Positions 1 to 7,595 of a stretch of 39,015 nt of DNA are shown one piece after another. The translations under genes were made by a program, and so were the position numbers. The notes below the pieces were generated by a model, which did no database searches, had not been told where the DNA came from, and worked only from the letters and a program-made list of their open reading frames with translations. Origin of the DNA: an uncultured Lachnospiraceae bacterium (GTDB lineage Bacteria; Bacillota; Clostridia; Lachnospirales; Anaerotignaceae); assembly GCA_944381395.1 (NCBI GenBank), contig CALWKY010000081.1, positions 1 through 39,015 of the forward strand, written 5' to 3'. Position 1 is the first letter of the stretch; each line of letters begins with the position of its first letter.

Positions 1-2
1 AA

Positions 3-581
3 CTGGATGCCAACTATTTCCAGCATGGTCCTTATCTGGAATGGTTTAATGAAGAGTATGGCACACATCTGGAAGAACTGTGCAAGGTTCACTATGAGCC
101 CATGGGTATTTACAGCACCAAGATTACAGACCTGTCTGAACTGGCAGACGGCGCAAAGGTAGGTATCCCCAATGATGGTACCAACGGCGCCCGTGCATTG
201 ATGCTGTTGGAAAGCGCAGGATTGATTACACTGGATCCGGAAGCAGGTATTGCCGCTACCAAATTGGATATCCAAGAAAATCCTAAAAATCTGGAAATCG
301 TGGAAGCGGAAGCGGCACAGCTGCCTTTGTCCATTGACGATTTAGACATTGCTGTCATCAATGGCAACTATGCGCTGCAGGGCGGCTTCAATGTAACGGA
401 AGATGCACTGGTAATGGAAGATGCAGAATCCGTTGCAGCAAAGACTTATGCTAATATTGTAGCTGTAAAGGAAGGCGCTTCCAGTGAAGCACTGGATACT
501 TTGGCAGAAGTACTCCATAGCGAAGAAATCCAAAATTATATCAATGAAACTTATCAGGGCGCAGTAGCTCCTATTCAGTAA
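3..581 (+). CDS. metQ: MetQ-like methionine ABC transporter lipoprotein (5' truncated)
   Basis: Substrate-binding lipoprotein of the NLPA/MetQ family. It captures methionine, or a related amino acid, outside the membrane and hands it to the MetNI ABC transporter. The reading frame is open from base 3, so the signal peptide and N-terminal lobe lie outside the window. Visible hallmarks are DANYFQH followed by the HYEPMGIYS motif, then the conserved stretch around AVINGNYAL. About 192 residues are visible of a family length near 270. The gene ends in a strong terminator 14 bp downstream, so it is the last gene of its operon, and metN and metI are probably upstream. The family is certain. The exact substrate (L-methionine, D-methionine or another amino acid) cannot be read from this fragment. 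Confidence 0.9.
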   Translation: MDANYFQHGPYLEWFNEEYGTHLEELCKVHYEPMGIYSTKITDLSELADGAKVGIPNDGTNGARALMLLESAGLITLDPEAGIAATKLDIQENPKNLEIVEAEAAQLPLSIDDLDIAVINGNYALQGGFNVTEDALVMEDAESVAAKTYANIVAVKEGASSEALDTLAEVLHSEEIQNYINETYQGAVAPIQ

Positions 582-594
582 AAAATAAACGCAG

Positions 595-626
595 AAAACC
601 CCTTGGGTATTACCCAAGGGGTTTTT
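595..626. terminator. Bidirectional rho-independent terminator between metQ and cls
   Basis: AAAACCCCTTGGGT and its complement surround a 3-4 base loop, with T-rich ends on both strands. It lies between two convergent genes (metQ on plus, cls on minus) and can serve both. Confidence 0.9.
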
Positions 627-628
627 CG

Positions 629-2239
629 TTACATCAAAGGCGCAATTACTTTTAATAATGCGGTTGCGAGGCGGGAGAGTAAATCCCGTTTTTTCGTATC
701 CTCCATGGTGATTTCTTGACATTCCCCCAGGGTATCGAAAAAATCCCGTTTTATCTGAGGAATTGCCTCTGTCTTATAAAGATAAGCGGAACACTCAAAA
801 TGGAGATACAAAGAACGATAGTCTAAGTTAATAGTGCCTACCGATGCACAGTTATCGTCGCTCAAAAATACTTTAGCGTGGACAAAACCGGGAGTGTATT
901 CAAAAATACGTACACCTGCTGCAAGCAGCTGGGGATAATGGCTTTGTGCCAATATATAAACGTATTTTTTATCAGGAATATGGGGCAGGATTAACCGCAC
1001 ATCAATGCCCCGTTTTGCGGCGAAGGTAAGGGCGGTTACCATTTCATTGTCCAGTATCAGATAGGGTGTCATGATATAGACATATTCTTTGGCCCGATTG
1101 AGGATATCCAGATAAATCATTTCCCCTACATTTTCCTGGTCCAAAGGCGTATCACCATAGGGAATGACATATCCCTTGGAAGGAATCATAGTTCTGTGCG
1201 GTTCTAAGAGATAAGGCGCATAGGGGCTGGGTCTGCCGGTACTGTTCCAAACTTGTAAAAACATCATAGTTAAGGAGCGCACACCGTCTCCCGTTAATTT
1301 AATCCCTGCATCTTTCCAGCGGCCATGTGGCTGGGTAATGTTGATATATTCATCGGATAAATTAAATCCGCCAGTAAACCCAACTTTTCCATCTACCACC
1401 AGTATTTTCCGGTGGTCTCGGTTATTATAATGGGTGGAAATAAAGGGACGGATGGGAGAAAATACCCGGCACTGAATACCGTGTTTTTCTAATTTTTTAG
1501 GATAATTATAGGGCAGAGAGCCAAAAGAGCAGGTGCCGTCATACAAGAGACGTACATCCACACCAGCTTTTGCCTTTTCAATGAGCTGATGCAGGATCAT
1601 GCCCCACATATATCCTTCTCGTACAATGAAATATTCCAAAAAAATAAAATGCTCTGCACGGTCAATTTCTTTGAGAATATTTTCTAAAGCGGTTTGAATG
1701 TCACCATAATACACCGTATGTGTATTATCATATACAGGACACCCGCAGAATTTTGTGGTATATCTTGCTACATTGTAAAGAGCAGGTTCTTCTTCTTTCA
1801 GTCGTTCCATTAATTCTGTCTGATCTAAAACGAAAGGTGCACTTTCTTTCATATTTTCCTGGTCGATACGCTGCACCACTTTATGCCCGATATCTGTATG
1901 AATAATCCAGTATAACACTGCGCCAAAAAAGGGAAAGAGGGCTATCACAATACACCAGGATAATTTTAACGATGGATTTGAGCGGGTGTTAAGCACATAG
2001 AAAAGCATACATGCCGTAAAAAGAATAGCACTTCCATAAAAGATCGGCAGATACTGTTCTAACTTGGAAAAAACAGAAAAAAGAAGCCCTATTTCCAGTA
2101 ATAGCAGCAGAATAATCATGACAGTACGACCGGAAAACATTTGGATGACCCGATTTCTTCCTTTTTTCAGTAATCGGGTTACTTTTAGATCTTCCAAATA
2201 ATCCAGCTGCTGTTCCCATTTTTTTTGCCATTTGGACAT
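629..2239 (-). CDS. cls: Cardiolipin synthase (phospholipase D family)
   Basis: Membrane enzyme that condenses two phosphatidylglycerols to cardiolipin plus glycerol. It has 536 residues. The N-terminus carries about three hydrophobic segments (roughly 38-56, 65-82 and 93-113), followed by two phospholipase D domains. The first HKD motif has H276, K278 and D283 (in HRKILVVDG). The second has H454, K456 and D461 (in HAKVFLSDD). Length and layout match bacterial Cls, with one extra N-terminal membrane segment compared with the common two. The start follows AAGGAGG at good spacing. It sits 26 bp downstream of dut as the last gene of a minus-strand run nrdD-nrdG-dut-cls, which is an unusual partner for nucleotide genes. 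Other PLD-family transferases are possible, but the membrane N-terminus favours Cls. Confidence 0.9.
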   Translation of the reverse strand: MSKWQKKWEQQLDYLEDLKVTRLLKKGRNRVIQMFSGRTVMIILLLLLEIGLLFSVFSKLEQYLPIFYGSAILFTACMLFYVLNTRSNPSLKLSWCIVIALFPFFGAVLYWIIHTDIGHKVVQRIDQENMKESAPFVLDQTELMERLKEEEPALYNVARYTTKFCGCPVYDNTHTVYYGDIQTALENILKEIDRAEHFIFLEYFIVREGYMWGMILHQLIEKAKAGVDVRLLYDGTCSFGSLPYNYPKKLEKHGIQCRVFSPIRPFISTHYNNRDHRKILVVDGKVGFTGGFNLSDEYINITQPHGRWKDAGIKLTGDGVRSLTMMFLQVWNSTGRPSPYAPYLLEPHRTMIPSKGYVIPYGDTPLDQENVGEMIYLDILNRAKEYVYIMTPYLILDNEMVTALTFAAKRGIDVRLILPHIPDKKYVYILAQSHYPQLLAAGVRIFEYTPGFVHAKVFLSDDNCASVGTINLDYRSLYLHFECSAYLYKTEAIPQIKRDFFDTLGECQEITMEDTKKRDLLSRLATALLKVIAPLM

Positions 2240-2265
2240 GGAAAAAGAGCCTCCTTAGATGTTCC

Positions 2266-2700
2266 TTATTGCTTGCCTGTAGAGCCGATGCCTCCCCGGT
2301 CAGGATTGCCCAAGGTATCAGTCTCCACAAAGTTTAGTGCGGGCTGATGGGCAAAAATGCGGAATTGGCAAATGCGGTCATTGACATGTATGACAGTATC
2401 CCGCATAGCCAGTGCAGGGAAAAACCATTGGTCGTTGTTTCCGCAGTAGCTTTCGTCTACAATACCGCAATGGTTGGTTTGTAAAATGCCGAAGTTTTTG
2501 AATGTAGAGCTTCTAGGAACGATGTGTGCTTCATATCCCTTAGGCAGTTCCATTGCCACACCTAAGGGAATCAGCCGGAATTCACCGGCTTTTAGCTCCA
2601 CATCTTCTGCAGCGCGCAGGTCAATCCAATCGCTCTTACCATCAATATAACGTAATTTTTCAATTTTGTCACTAAGATATCGAATTTGAATGGTTTCCAT
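2266..2700 (-). CDS. dut: dUTP diphosphatase (trimeric dUTPase family)
   Basis: Hydrolyses dUTP to dUMP and pyrophosphate, keeping uracil out of DNA and supplying dUMP for dTMP synthesis. At 144 residues it has the normal length for the homotrimeric family. Motifs seen in order: a diverged motif I (IDLRAAEDV in place of AGYDLxAAxDV), motif [10 protein letters not shown] (usual PRSGL), motif [13 protein letters not shown] (usual GxIDxxYRGE) and the C-terminal P-loop-like GGIGSTGK. The residues are less canonical than in E. coli Dut, so a broader dUTPase-superfamily substrate such as dCTP/dUTP is possible. It lies 28 bp after nrdG, which fits a dNTP-supply operon. The start is supported by a GAGGAA ribosome site eight bases upstream. 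Confidence 0.85.
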   Translation of the reverse strand: METIQIRYLSDKIEKLRYIDGKSDWIDLRAAEDVELKAGEFRLIPLGVAMELPKGYEAHIVPRSSTFKNFGILQTNHCGIVDESYCGNNDQWFFPALAMRDTVIHVNDRICQFRIFAHQPALNFVETDTLGNPDRGGIGSTGKQ

Positions 2701-2728
2701 AAAGTAGGTTCCTCAATTCTTATAGGAT

Positions 2729-3223
2729 TTATTCTGCGGGAAATAAATATACACTGCTTTCCCGTAAAGATTTTTGCACATCAATAATCCGCTGGTTATA
2801 GCTGCCTTTCCAGTGCAGTTGATTGTCTTTCAGTTCTTCCACAAATTTGCCGTCCACTAATACATCTACATACTGCATAGCTTCTAATGCACTGACTTCT
2901 TCCCAGGAAAAACCGGTATACATCCAAATGTTTTTATCCGGGAATTTTTCCCGGATTTCTTTTAAAAGGGCAGTAATATCCTGACGGTTTCCCGGGAAAA
3001 GGGGATCACCGCCAGAAAATGTAATACCGCTGATATAGTCTTTTTCCAATTCTGCAAATAATTCTTCTTTTGCAGCCTCGTCAAAGAAAAGACCGCCTTC
3101 CGGGTCCCATGTAACAGGATTTTGACAGTTTTTGCAGTGGTGAGAGCAGCCGCTGACCCACAGCACAACCCGCAGACCTTCTCCATTGAGCATATCGTCT
3201 TTGGTGATATTGTGATAGCGCAT
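2729..3223 (-). CDS. nrdG: Anaerobic ribonucleotide reductase activating protein
   Basis: Radical-SAM activase that reductively cleaves S-adenosylmethionine to place the glycyl radical on NrdD. It has 164 residues. The [4Fe-4S] motif CX3CX2C is C26, C30 and C33 (GCSHHCKNC), and the SAM-contacting SGGDPL follows near residue 90. Its start codon overlaps the nrdD stop by one base (TAATG), which is typical translational coupling of partner proteins. Family length and neighbour leave little doubt. Confidence 0.97.
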   Translation of the reverse strand: MRYHNITKDDMLNGEGLRVVLWVSGCSHHCKNCQNPVTWDPEGGLFFDEAAKEELFAELEKDYISGITFSGGDPLFPGNRQDITALLKEIREKFPDKNIWMYTGFSWEEVSALEAMQYVDVLVDGKFVEELKDNQLHWKGSYNQRIIDVQKSLRESSVYLFPAE

Positions 3224-5340
3224 TACATACTCTTCCTTTCTGCGATTTCTGCCATTTTTGCTTCATTTAAACGCGTGTCGCCTTTGACTCTGGAGTAGGA
3301 AAGGTAACCATTCATTCGTTCAATTTTCGTTAAGTTTCTGCTGCCGCATTTCGGACAGACATCCATTTCCAATTCCTGATGACCGCAGTCGTCGCAGTAA
3401 GCCAAAGACAGGTTAACACCCTCATAGAACCCCAGCTTCATCGCACGGCGCACCAGGGTGCGAATGGCAGAGAGATTGTAATCAATGGGGTATTTTACGT
3501 ATTGGATCTTGCCGCCGTTGCACAGATTCCAGAAACGGTTCTCCAAATCCTGCTTCTGGATCGGTGTAATATCTTCTGTTACATGGCAGTGGAAAGAGTT
3601 GCTTACATAAGGACGGTCGGAAACGTTTTCCACTACGCCGTATTTTTTTCTAAACTGGGTAATCTGGGTGCCGCACAGGCTTTCCGCGGGAGTGCCGTAG
3701 ATGGCATACAGATTGCCGTCTTCTTTCTTAAATTCATTTACTTTATCGTTGATATACTGCAAGGTATCCAGTGCGAACTGGCCATCTTCCACCAAAGATT
3801 TGCCGTTATACAGTTCCTGCAGTTCATTGAGGGCGGTAATGCCGAAAGAAGCGGTTGCACTCTTTAACAAAGGTTTGATTTTATCGCTGTATTTCAAATG
3901 TCCGCCTAAGAAACCGCCTTCACAGTAAGCCAGAGGGTTGGTAGAGGCACGCATTTCTCCTAAGTAAGCATAGGTGCGGATGTGCAGTTGGCGGATCAAT
4001 TCCAGATAGTAGTCCAGTACTTCATAAAAAGGCTTGCTTTCTTGCTGTGCCTTCGCGTAAATCATAGGCAGGTGCAGGCTGACAGCACCAATATTGAACC
4101 GTCCAACGAAAATAGGCTTGTCATCCTCATCAGCGGGCTCCATACCGCCCCGTTCAAACCAGGGAGAAAGGAAAGCGCGGCAGCCCATAGGGCTGATGAT
4201 ACGTCCATACTTCTTGTAAATGCCTGCCACATAGCCTTCGCCGGTCAAAGACAGCCAGTCGGGATACATGGTCTTGGAAGAACAGAGAATACCCGCTTCA
4301 AATACATCTTCCAGTTCCTTGCCGGGACCGTGAAGGTTTTCGTCATATAAAAATACCAGTTTCGGGAACAGAACGGGCTTCTTGCATTCTTTTTTGCCCT
4401 GTCCTTTCCGGCGTACATCCAGCATAGTAATAGAAGCCATTTTCGCAAACTTGCCGGTACCGGTGCCAAATGTCATAGTGATGAAAGGGTAATCTCCGCG
4501 GCTGGAAGCGACAGTGTTGAATTTATATTCCCAGCCCTGGAAGCCTTGTTCAAAGTTTACTTTGATATCCTTCATGGCTTCTTTATCCGCTGCTTTGGGG
4601 GTTAATCCCATATCTAAATATCTGTGATAAAATTTGTTGTAGCTCTTTTGCGCAAAAGGTTCCAGCAATAAATCCACACTGGGTACGGTAAACCCGCCAT
4701 ACTGCTGGCTGGCGGCAGAAAGAACGATGTCGCCGATTACGTCAAAGGCAACATCCAGTGTTTTGGGCTCGTTGTACCAAAGGTTGCCCATTTCAAAGCC
4801 GCCCTTTAATACGGCGCCCACATCAAACAGACAGCAGTTCATGGTGTCTCTTCTGGCACTCATATCGTGGATGTAAATATATCCATCACGGCATGCCTGT
4901 AATTCTTCCGTCGTCATAAAGAATTTTTGATACAATTCTTTGTTCAGCTGGTTAAAGATTAAACTTCTTTTGGTAGAAACCAAAGCGGAGTCGCTGTTGC
5001 TGTTCTCTTTATCGCCGATGTACATAATGGACTGGCTTTTTTTATAAACTTCATCCAGCATGTGTACGAAATCCTGCTTATAGTTGCGGTAATCCCGATA
5101 GCTTTTTGCTACTTCCGGTTTTACTTTTTCCAGAGCGCCTTCCACAATGTTGTGCATTTCGGAAATGGCAATGCCTTCTTTACCCAACGCCTGCGCTGCG
5201 TCTTCTACATACTTGCAAATATACGCCAGTTCTTCATCGGTGAACTTTACCAGCGCACGATATGCGCTTTTATTGATGGCGGTGACTACTTTTTGAATAT
5301 TCCATGCCTCGTGGGTCCCGTCTTTTTTGATAACATACAT
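3223..5340 (-). CDS. nrdD: Anaerobic (class III) ribonucleoside-triphosphate reductase
   Basis: Oxygen-sensitive glycyl-radical enzyme that reduces ribonucleoside triphosphates to deoxy forms. It has 705 residues. The N-terminal 90 or so residues form an ATP-cone allosteric domain (YVIKKDGTHEAWN onwards). A barrel domain follows, with NCCLFDVGA in its early part. Near the C-terminus a zinc ribbon CDDC...CPKC precedes the radical loop RMNGYLSYSR, with the radical glycine predicted at G678. The gene is first in the operon nrdD-nrdG-dut-cls. Two NrdR-like boxes over its promoter suggest repression by NrdR with ATP/dATP sensing. No aerobic reductase is visible in this window. Confidence 0.97.
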   Translation of the reverse strand: MYVIKKDGTHEAWNIQKVVTAINKSAYRALVKFTDEELAYICKYVEDAAQALGKEGIAISEMHNIVEGALEKVKPEVAKSYRDYRNYKQDFVHMLDEVYKKSQSIMYIGDKENSNSDSALVSTKRSLIFNQLNKELYQKFFMTTEELQACRDGYIYIHDMSARRDTMNCCLFDVGAVLKGGFEMGNLWYNEPKTLDVAFDVIGDIVLSAASQQYGGFTVPSVDLLLEPFAQKSYNKFYHRYLDMGLTPKAADKEAMKDIKVNFEQGFQGWEYKFNTVASSRGDYPFITMTFGTGTGKFAKMASITMLDVRRKGQGKKECKKPVLFPKLVFLYDENLHGPGKELEDVFEAGILCSSKTMYPDWLSLTGEGYVAGIYKKYGRIISPMGCRAFLSPWFERGGMEPADEDDKPIFVGRFNIGAVSLHLPMIYAKAQQESKPFYEVLDYYLELIRQLHIRTYAYLGEMRASTNPLAYCEGGFLGGHLKYSDKIKPLLKSATASFGITALNELQELYNGKSLVEDGQFALDTLQYINDKVNEFKKEDGNLYAIYGTPAESLCGTQITQFRKKYGVVENVSDRPYVSNSFHCHVTEDITPIQKQDLENRFWNLCNGGKIQYVKYPIDYNLSAIRTLVRRAMKLGFYEGVNLSLAYCDDCGHQELEMDVCPKCGSRNLTKIERMNGYLSYSRVKGDTRLNEAKMAEIAERKSM

Positions 5341-5404
5341 GACCTGCTCCCCCTCTTTGTGAAATGTTTTATGGTTTTTGATGTTTTTCTATATTACAGT
5401 GCGG

Positions 5405-5451
5405 ACACAAGATATCGTTCGCGTTATCTAATAATTTACCAGATATGGTGG
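5405..5451 (-). promoter_or_regulatory. Tandem NrdR-like boxes upstream of nrdD
   Basis: Two 16-bp sites at 5405-5420 and 5436-5451 match the NrdR consensus acaCwATATATwGtgt at about 12 and 10 of 16 positions. Their start-to-start distance is exactly 31 bp, three helical turns, which is the spacing known for NrdR box pairs. One overlaps the -10/spacer of the predicted nrdD promoter and the other lies just downstream. The nrdR gene itself is not in the window. The spacing is the strongest argument, because the individual matches are imperfect. Confidence 0.6.
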
Positions 5452-5461
5452 CAAATTGCAA
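5433..5461 (-). promoter_or_regulatory. Predicted sigma-A promoter of nrdD
   Basis: On the minus strand TTGCAA (5461-5456) is followed after 17 bp by TAAATT (5438-5433), about 93 bp before the nrdD start. The -10 is weak (4 of 6), but its coincidence with the NrdR-like boxes supports it. Confidence 0.45.
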
Positions 5462-5472
5462 TCTTTCCGCCT

Positions 5473-5496
5473 CCAAAATTTACACCAAAATTTACA
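5473..5496. repeat. 12-bp tandem direct repeat
   Basis: Two perfect adjacent copies of CCAAAATTTACA, with a further CC after the second. It lies about 130 bp upstream of nrdD and beyond the NrdR-like boxes. It could be a second regulator site or chance in AT-rich sequence. Confidence 0.6.
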
Positions 5497-5580
5497 CCGA
5501 AATTCCGGAACAAACCACCGAAAAATTTCAGCATTGTTCATTGGCTCTATTATATTTGTCAATATTGAAAGAAAATAGCG

Positions 5581-5613
5581 AAAAAAAAAGAAGCGTTCCT
5601 ATTGCAGAACGCT
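5581..5613 (-). terminator. Terminator of the MBL-fold hydrolase gene
   Basis: AGCGTTC and GAACGCT arms enclose an 8-base loop. On the minus strand the stem is followed by T, C and a run of nine T. It lies 25 bp past the stop of the hydrolase and separates it from nrdD. Confidence 0.85.
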
Positions 5614-5637
5614 ATTTTTAAAATTCATTGGTATTTT

Positions 5638-6246
5638 TTAGAAGAAAGGATTATTTTGTCGTTCTTCGTCTAATGTAGTGGCAGGACCATGACCGGGATA
5701 AACCGTTTTATTCCCAGGAATTTGAGAGAGTTTCTGTAAGGAAGCGCGGATCTGCTGCCAGTCACCGGTAGGCAAATCTGTTCTGCCGCAGGAGCCTTGA
5801 AAGAGGGTATCTCCAGAAAATAAAATATCCTCTAATAAATAGCAAACGCTGCCCTGGGTATGACCAGGTGTAAAGATTACCTGAAAATGCAGAGAACCAA
5901 TGGTAAAAGTTTCTCCATCATGGAGCAGTACATCCGGTACTACGGTTACAGGCGCACCGCAAAAACAGGAGTAATTTAATGCGGGATCAGCCAACAGGGG
6001 CGCTTCTTCCGCTCCAGCGTAAACAGGACAGGAGAATTTTTCTTTTACCTCCGCCACGGCGCCAATGTGATCGAAATGACCATGGGTGAGTAAAATAGCG
6101 GATAATTTCAAATTTTTTTCCTGCAAAAAATGAAATAATCCAGTGGGATCACCGTCACAGTCAATGAGTACGGCTGTTGTTTCACTGTATACCAAGTAAC
6201 AGTTGGTTCCAATGGAGCCCATGGGGAAAGTCTTTATCTGAATCAT
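5638..6246 (-). CDS. MBL-fold metallo-hydrolase (glyoxalase II-like)
   Basis: Metallo-beta-lactamase-fold hydrolase of the GloB-like/YqgX group, likely a thioester hydrolase of the glyoxalase II type. The dinuclear metal site is seen as THGHFDH (H55, H57, D59, H60), then FTPGHTQG, the bridging aspartate in SGDTLF and the last histidine in YPGHGP. I place the start at 6246 (MIQIKTFPMG), which gives 202 residues, the usual length. AAAGGGG lies nine bases upstream, and the longer in-frame extension lacks family resemblance. It stands alone between two terminators. Genuine hydroxyacylglutathione hydrolase activity is doubtful because most Clostridia lack glutathione. The substrate cannot be told from the sequence. 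Confidence 0.88.
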   Translation of the reverse strand: MIQIKTFPMGSIGTNCYLVYSETTAVLIDCDGDPTGLFHFLQEKNLKLSAILLTHGHFDHIGAVAEVKEKFSCPVYAGAEEAPLLADPALNYSCFCGAPVTVVPDVLLHDGETFTIGSLHFQVIFTPGHTQGSVCYLLEDILFSGDTLFQGSCGRTDLPTGDWQQIRASLQKLSQIPGNKTVYPGHGPATTLDEERQNNPFF

Positions 6247-6346
6247 GGCAAATGCCCCTTTCTTTTTTTGAAAAATTGATTTGGTAAGTACATCGCTTCC
6301 GCAATCTATTTTCCAATAGAATTTGTGTTTTGGCAATAGAAAATAC

Positions 6347-6383
6347 AAAAAAAGCGGCGATTCTGATGAATTGCCGCTTTTTT
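6347..6383 (-). terminator. Terminator after the asparaginase gene
   Basis: AAAAAAAGCGGC and GCCGCTTTTTT arms flank a 14-base loop. T-runs are present in both directions. It sits four bases past the ansA stop. Confidence 0.85.
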
Positions 6384-6386
6384 GGT

Positions 6387-7373
6387 TTAGTCTTCTTTCC
6401 AGATTCGGATGACTTCTTTGGGATCATCACTTTGCTCTAAAGCCCACATCAGTTTTACGGCAGAAGCTTCAATGGTACGGTTGCCGGTGGAGATAGCGCC
6501 TGCTTCCATCGGCAGGGAAGAAACCACATAGGAGTCAGGATTGGTGCCTTCATAGAGACACTGCGTGGCACAAAGAACGACCACACCAGCCTCTGCTGCC
6601 CGTTTGATGGAGGGCAGGAAATTTCTGCGGTAATTGGGCACACCGCCTGCGCCATATGCCTCTATTAAGATCCCGCGGTATCCCAGCTGAACAGCCATAT
6701 CTACCATGGCAGGGTCTGCTCCGGGAATCAGTTTATAAACAAAAACACGGGGATCTGCGTATGCCATCAGTTTTGTTTCTCCTTCGGGCAGGGGAATCGG
6801 GTTGGTATAAACGGCACGTCCCTGTTGAAATACACCGCCTTCTTGGATCAGTCCGGCAATAGGCGCGTTAATGCTCTGGAAAGCGGCAAAATTTTCTGTA
6901 TATAGCTTAGAAGCTCTGGTGCCGCGGATAATGATGCCGTTAAATGCCAAATATACACCGGCGGCGCCCGCAATGGCTGCGCGGAAGGCGTTTAATAGAT
7001 TATCCTTTCCATCACTGCCGGGATAATCGATAGGCAGCTGCGCGCCGGTTAAGATAACCGGCTTTTTCAGTCCTTTTAGCATATAGGATAAGGCGGCTGC
7101 GGTATAAGCCATGGTGTCGGTACCGTGGCTGACAACGAAGCCGTCATATTCATCTAAATGAGAATAAATGCGTTTTGCCAGTTCCTTCCATTCTTCCGGC
7201 TGGATGTTGGTACTGTCCAGACTGGCCACTTCTTCCGTACCGATGATACATATAGTTTCCAGCTCAGGAATCAGCTTGAGCATTTCATCAGGGGTAAAAG
7301 CGGGGGTCAATCCAGATTCCGTCGGTGCGGAAGCAATGGTGCCGCCCATGGAAAGCAGTAATATCCGTTTCAT
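6387..7373 (-). CDS. ansA: Type I L-asparaginase
   Basis: Cytoplasmic amidohydrolase converting L-asparagine to aspartate and ammonia. It has 328 residues and no signal peptide, so it is type I (AnsA-like) rather than the exported type II. The first catalytic threonine is T12 in MGGTIAS. The second catalytic block is HGTDTM (H83 to M88), with T85 and D86. A cytoplasmic family member may also act on other amides; the archaeal tRNA-amidotransferase GatD shares the fold but has an extra N-terminal domain that is absent here. The gene is monocistronic, with its own strong promoter and terminator. Confidence 0.93.
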   Translation of the reverse strand: MKRILLLSMGGTIASAPTESGLTPAFTPDEMLKLIPELETICIIGTEEVASLDSTNIQPEEWKELAKRIYSHLDEYDGFVVSHGTDTMAYTAAALSYMLKGLKKPVILTGAQLPIDYPGSDGKDNLLNAFRAAIAGAAGVYLAFNGIIIRGTRASKLYTENFAAFQSINAPIAGLIQEGGVFQQGRAVYTNPIPLPEGETKLMAYADPRVFVYKLIPGADPAMVDMAVQLGYRGILIEAYGAGGVPNYRRNFLPSIKRAAEAGVVVLCATQCLYEGTNPDSYVVSSLPMEAGAISTGNRTIEASAVKLMWALEQSDDPKEVIRIWKED

Positions 7374-7437
7374 ATTCTCGTACCTTTCTATTCTTCATCA
7401 CAATCCAATGTAAAATATAGCAAAAAATCTGTTTTCC

Positions 7438-7466
7438 ATTATAGCAAACAATGATTTTTCCGCCAA
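7438..7466 (-). promoter_or_regulatory. Predicted sigma-A promoter of ansA
   Basis: Minus strand TTGGCG, 17-bp spacer, TATAAT with an extended TGC element, 65 bp before the ansA start. Confidence 0.75.
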
Positions 7467-7491
7467 TGGTCCCAGAGAAAATAACACTTGC

Positions 7492-7520
7492 TTTTTTTGA
7501 ATCATATCCATTCAAAAAAA
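7492..7520. repeat. AT-rich perfect inverted repeat
   Basis: Arms TTTTTTTGAAT and ATTCAAAAAAA around a 7-base loop, just upstream of the ansA -35. It could be an operator for ansA or a weak second terminator for nfnB. Confidence 0.5.
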
Positions 7521-7539
7521 TAATTTATTTTGGCAAGCA

Positions 7540-7581
7540 ATAATAAAAGCTGTTTTCCTTGTGGAAAACAGCTTTTATTAT
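7540..7581. terminator. Terminator after nfnB (19-bp stem)
   Basis: A perfect 19-bp inverted repeat with a 4-base loop (TTGT), rich in A on one arm and T on the other, 15 bp past the nfnB stop. The T stretch is inside the stem rather than behind it. Confidence 0.75.
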
Positions 7582-7595
7582 ATTAACTGGAAAAA

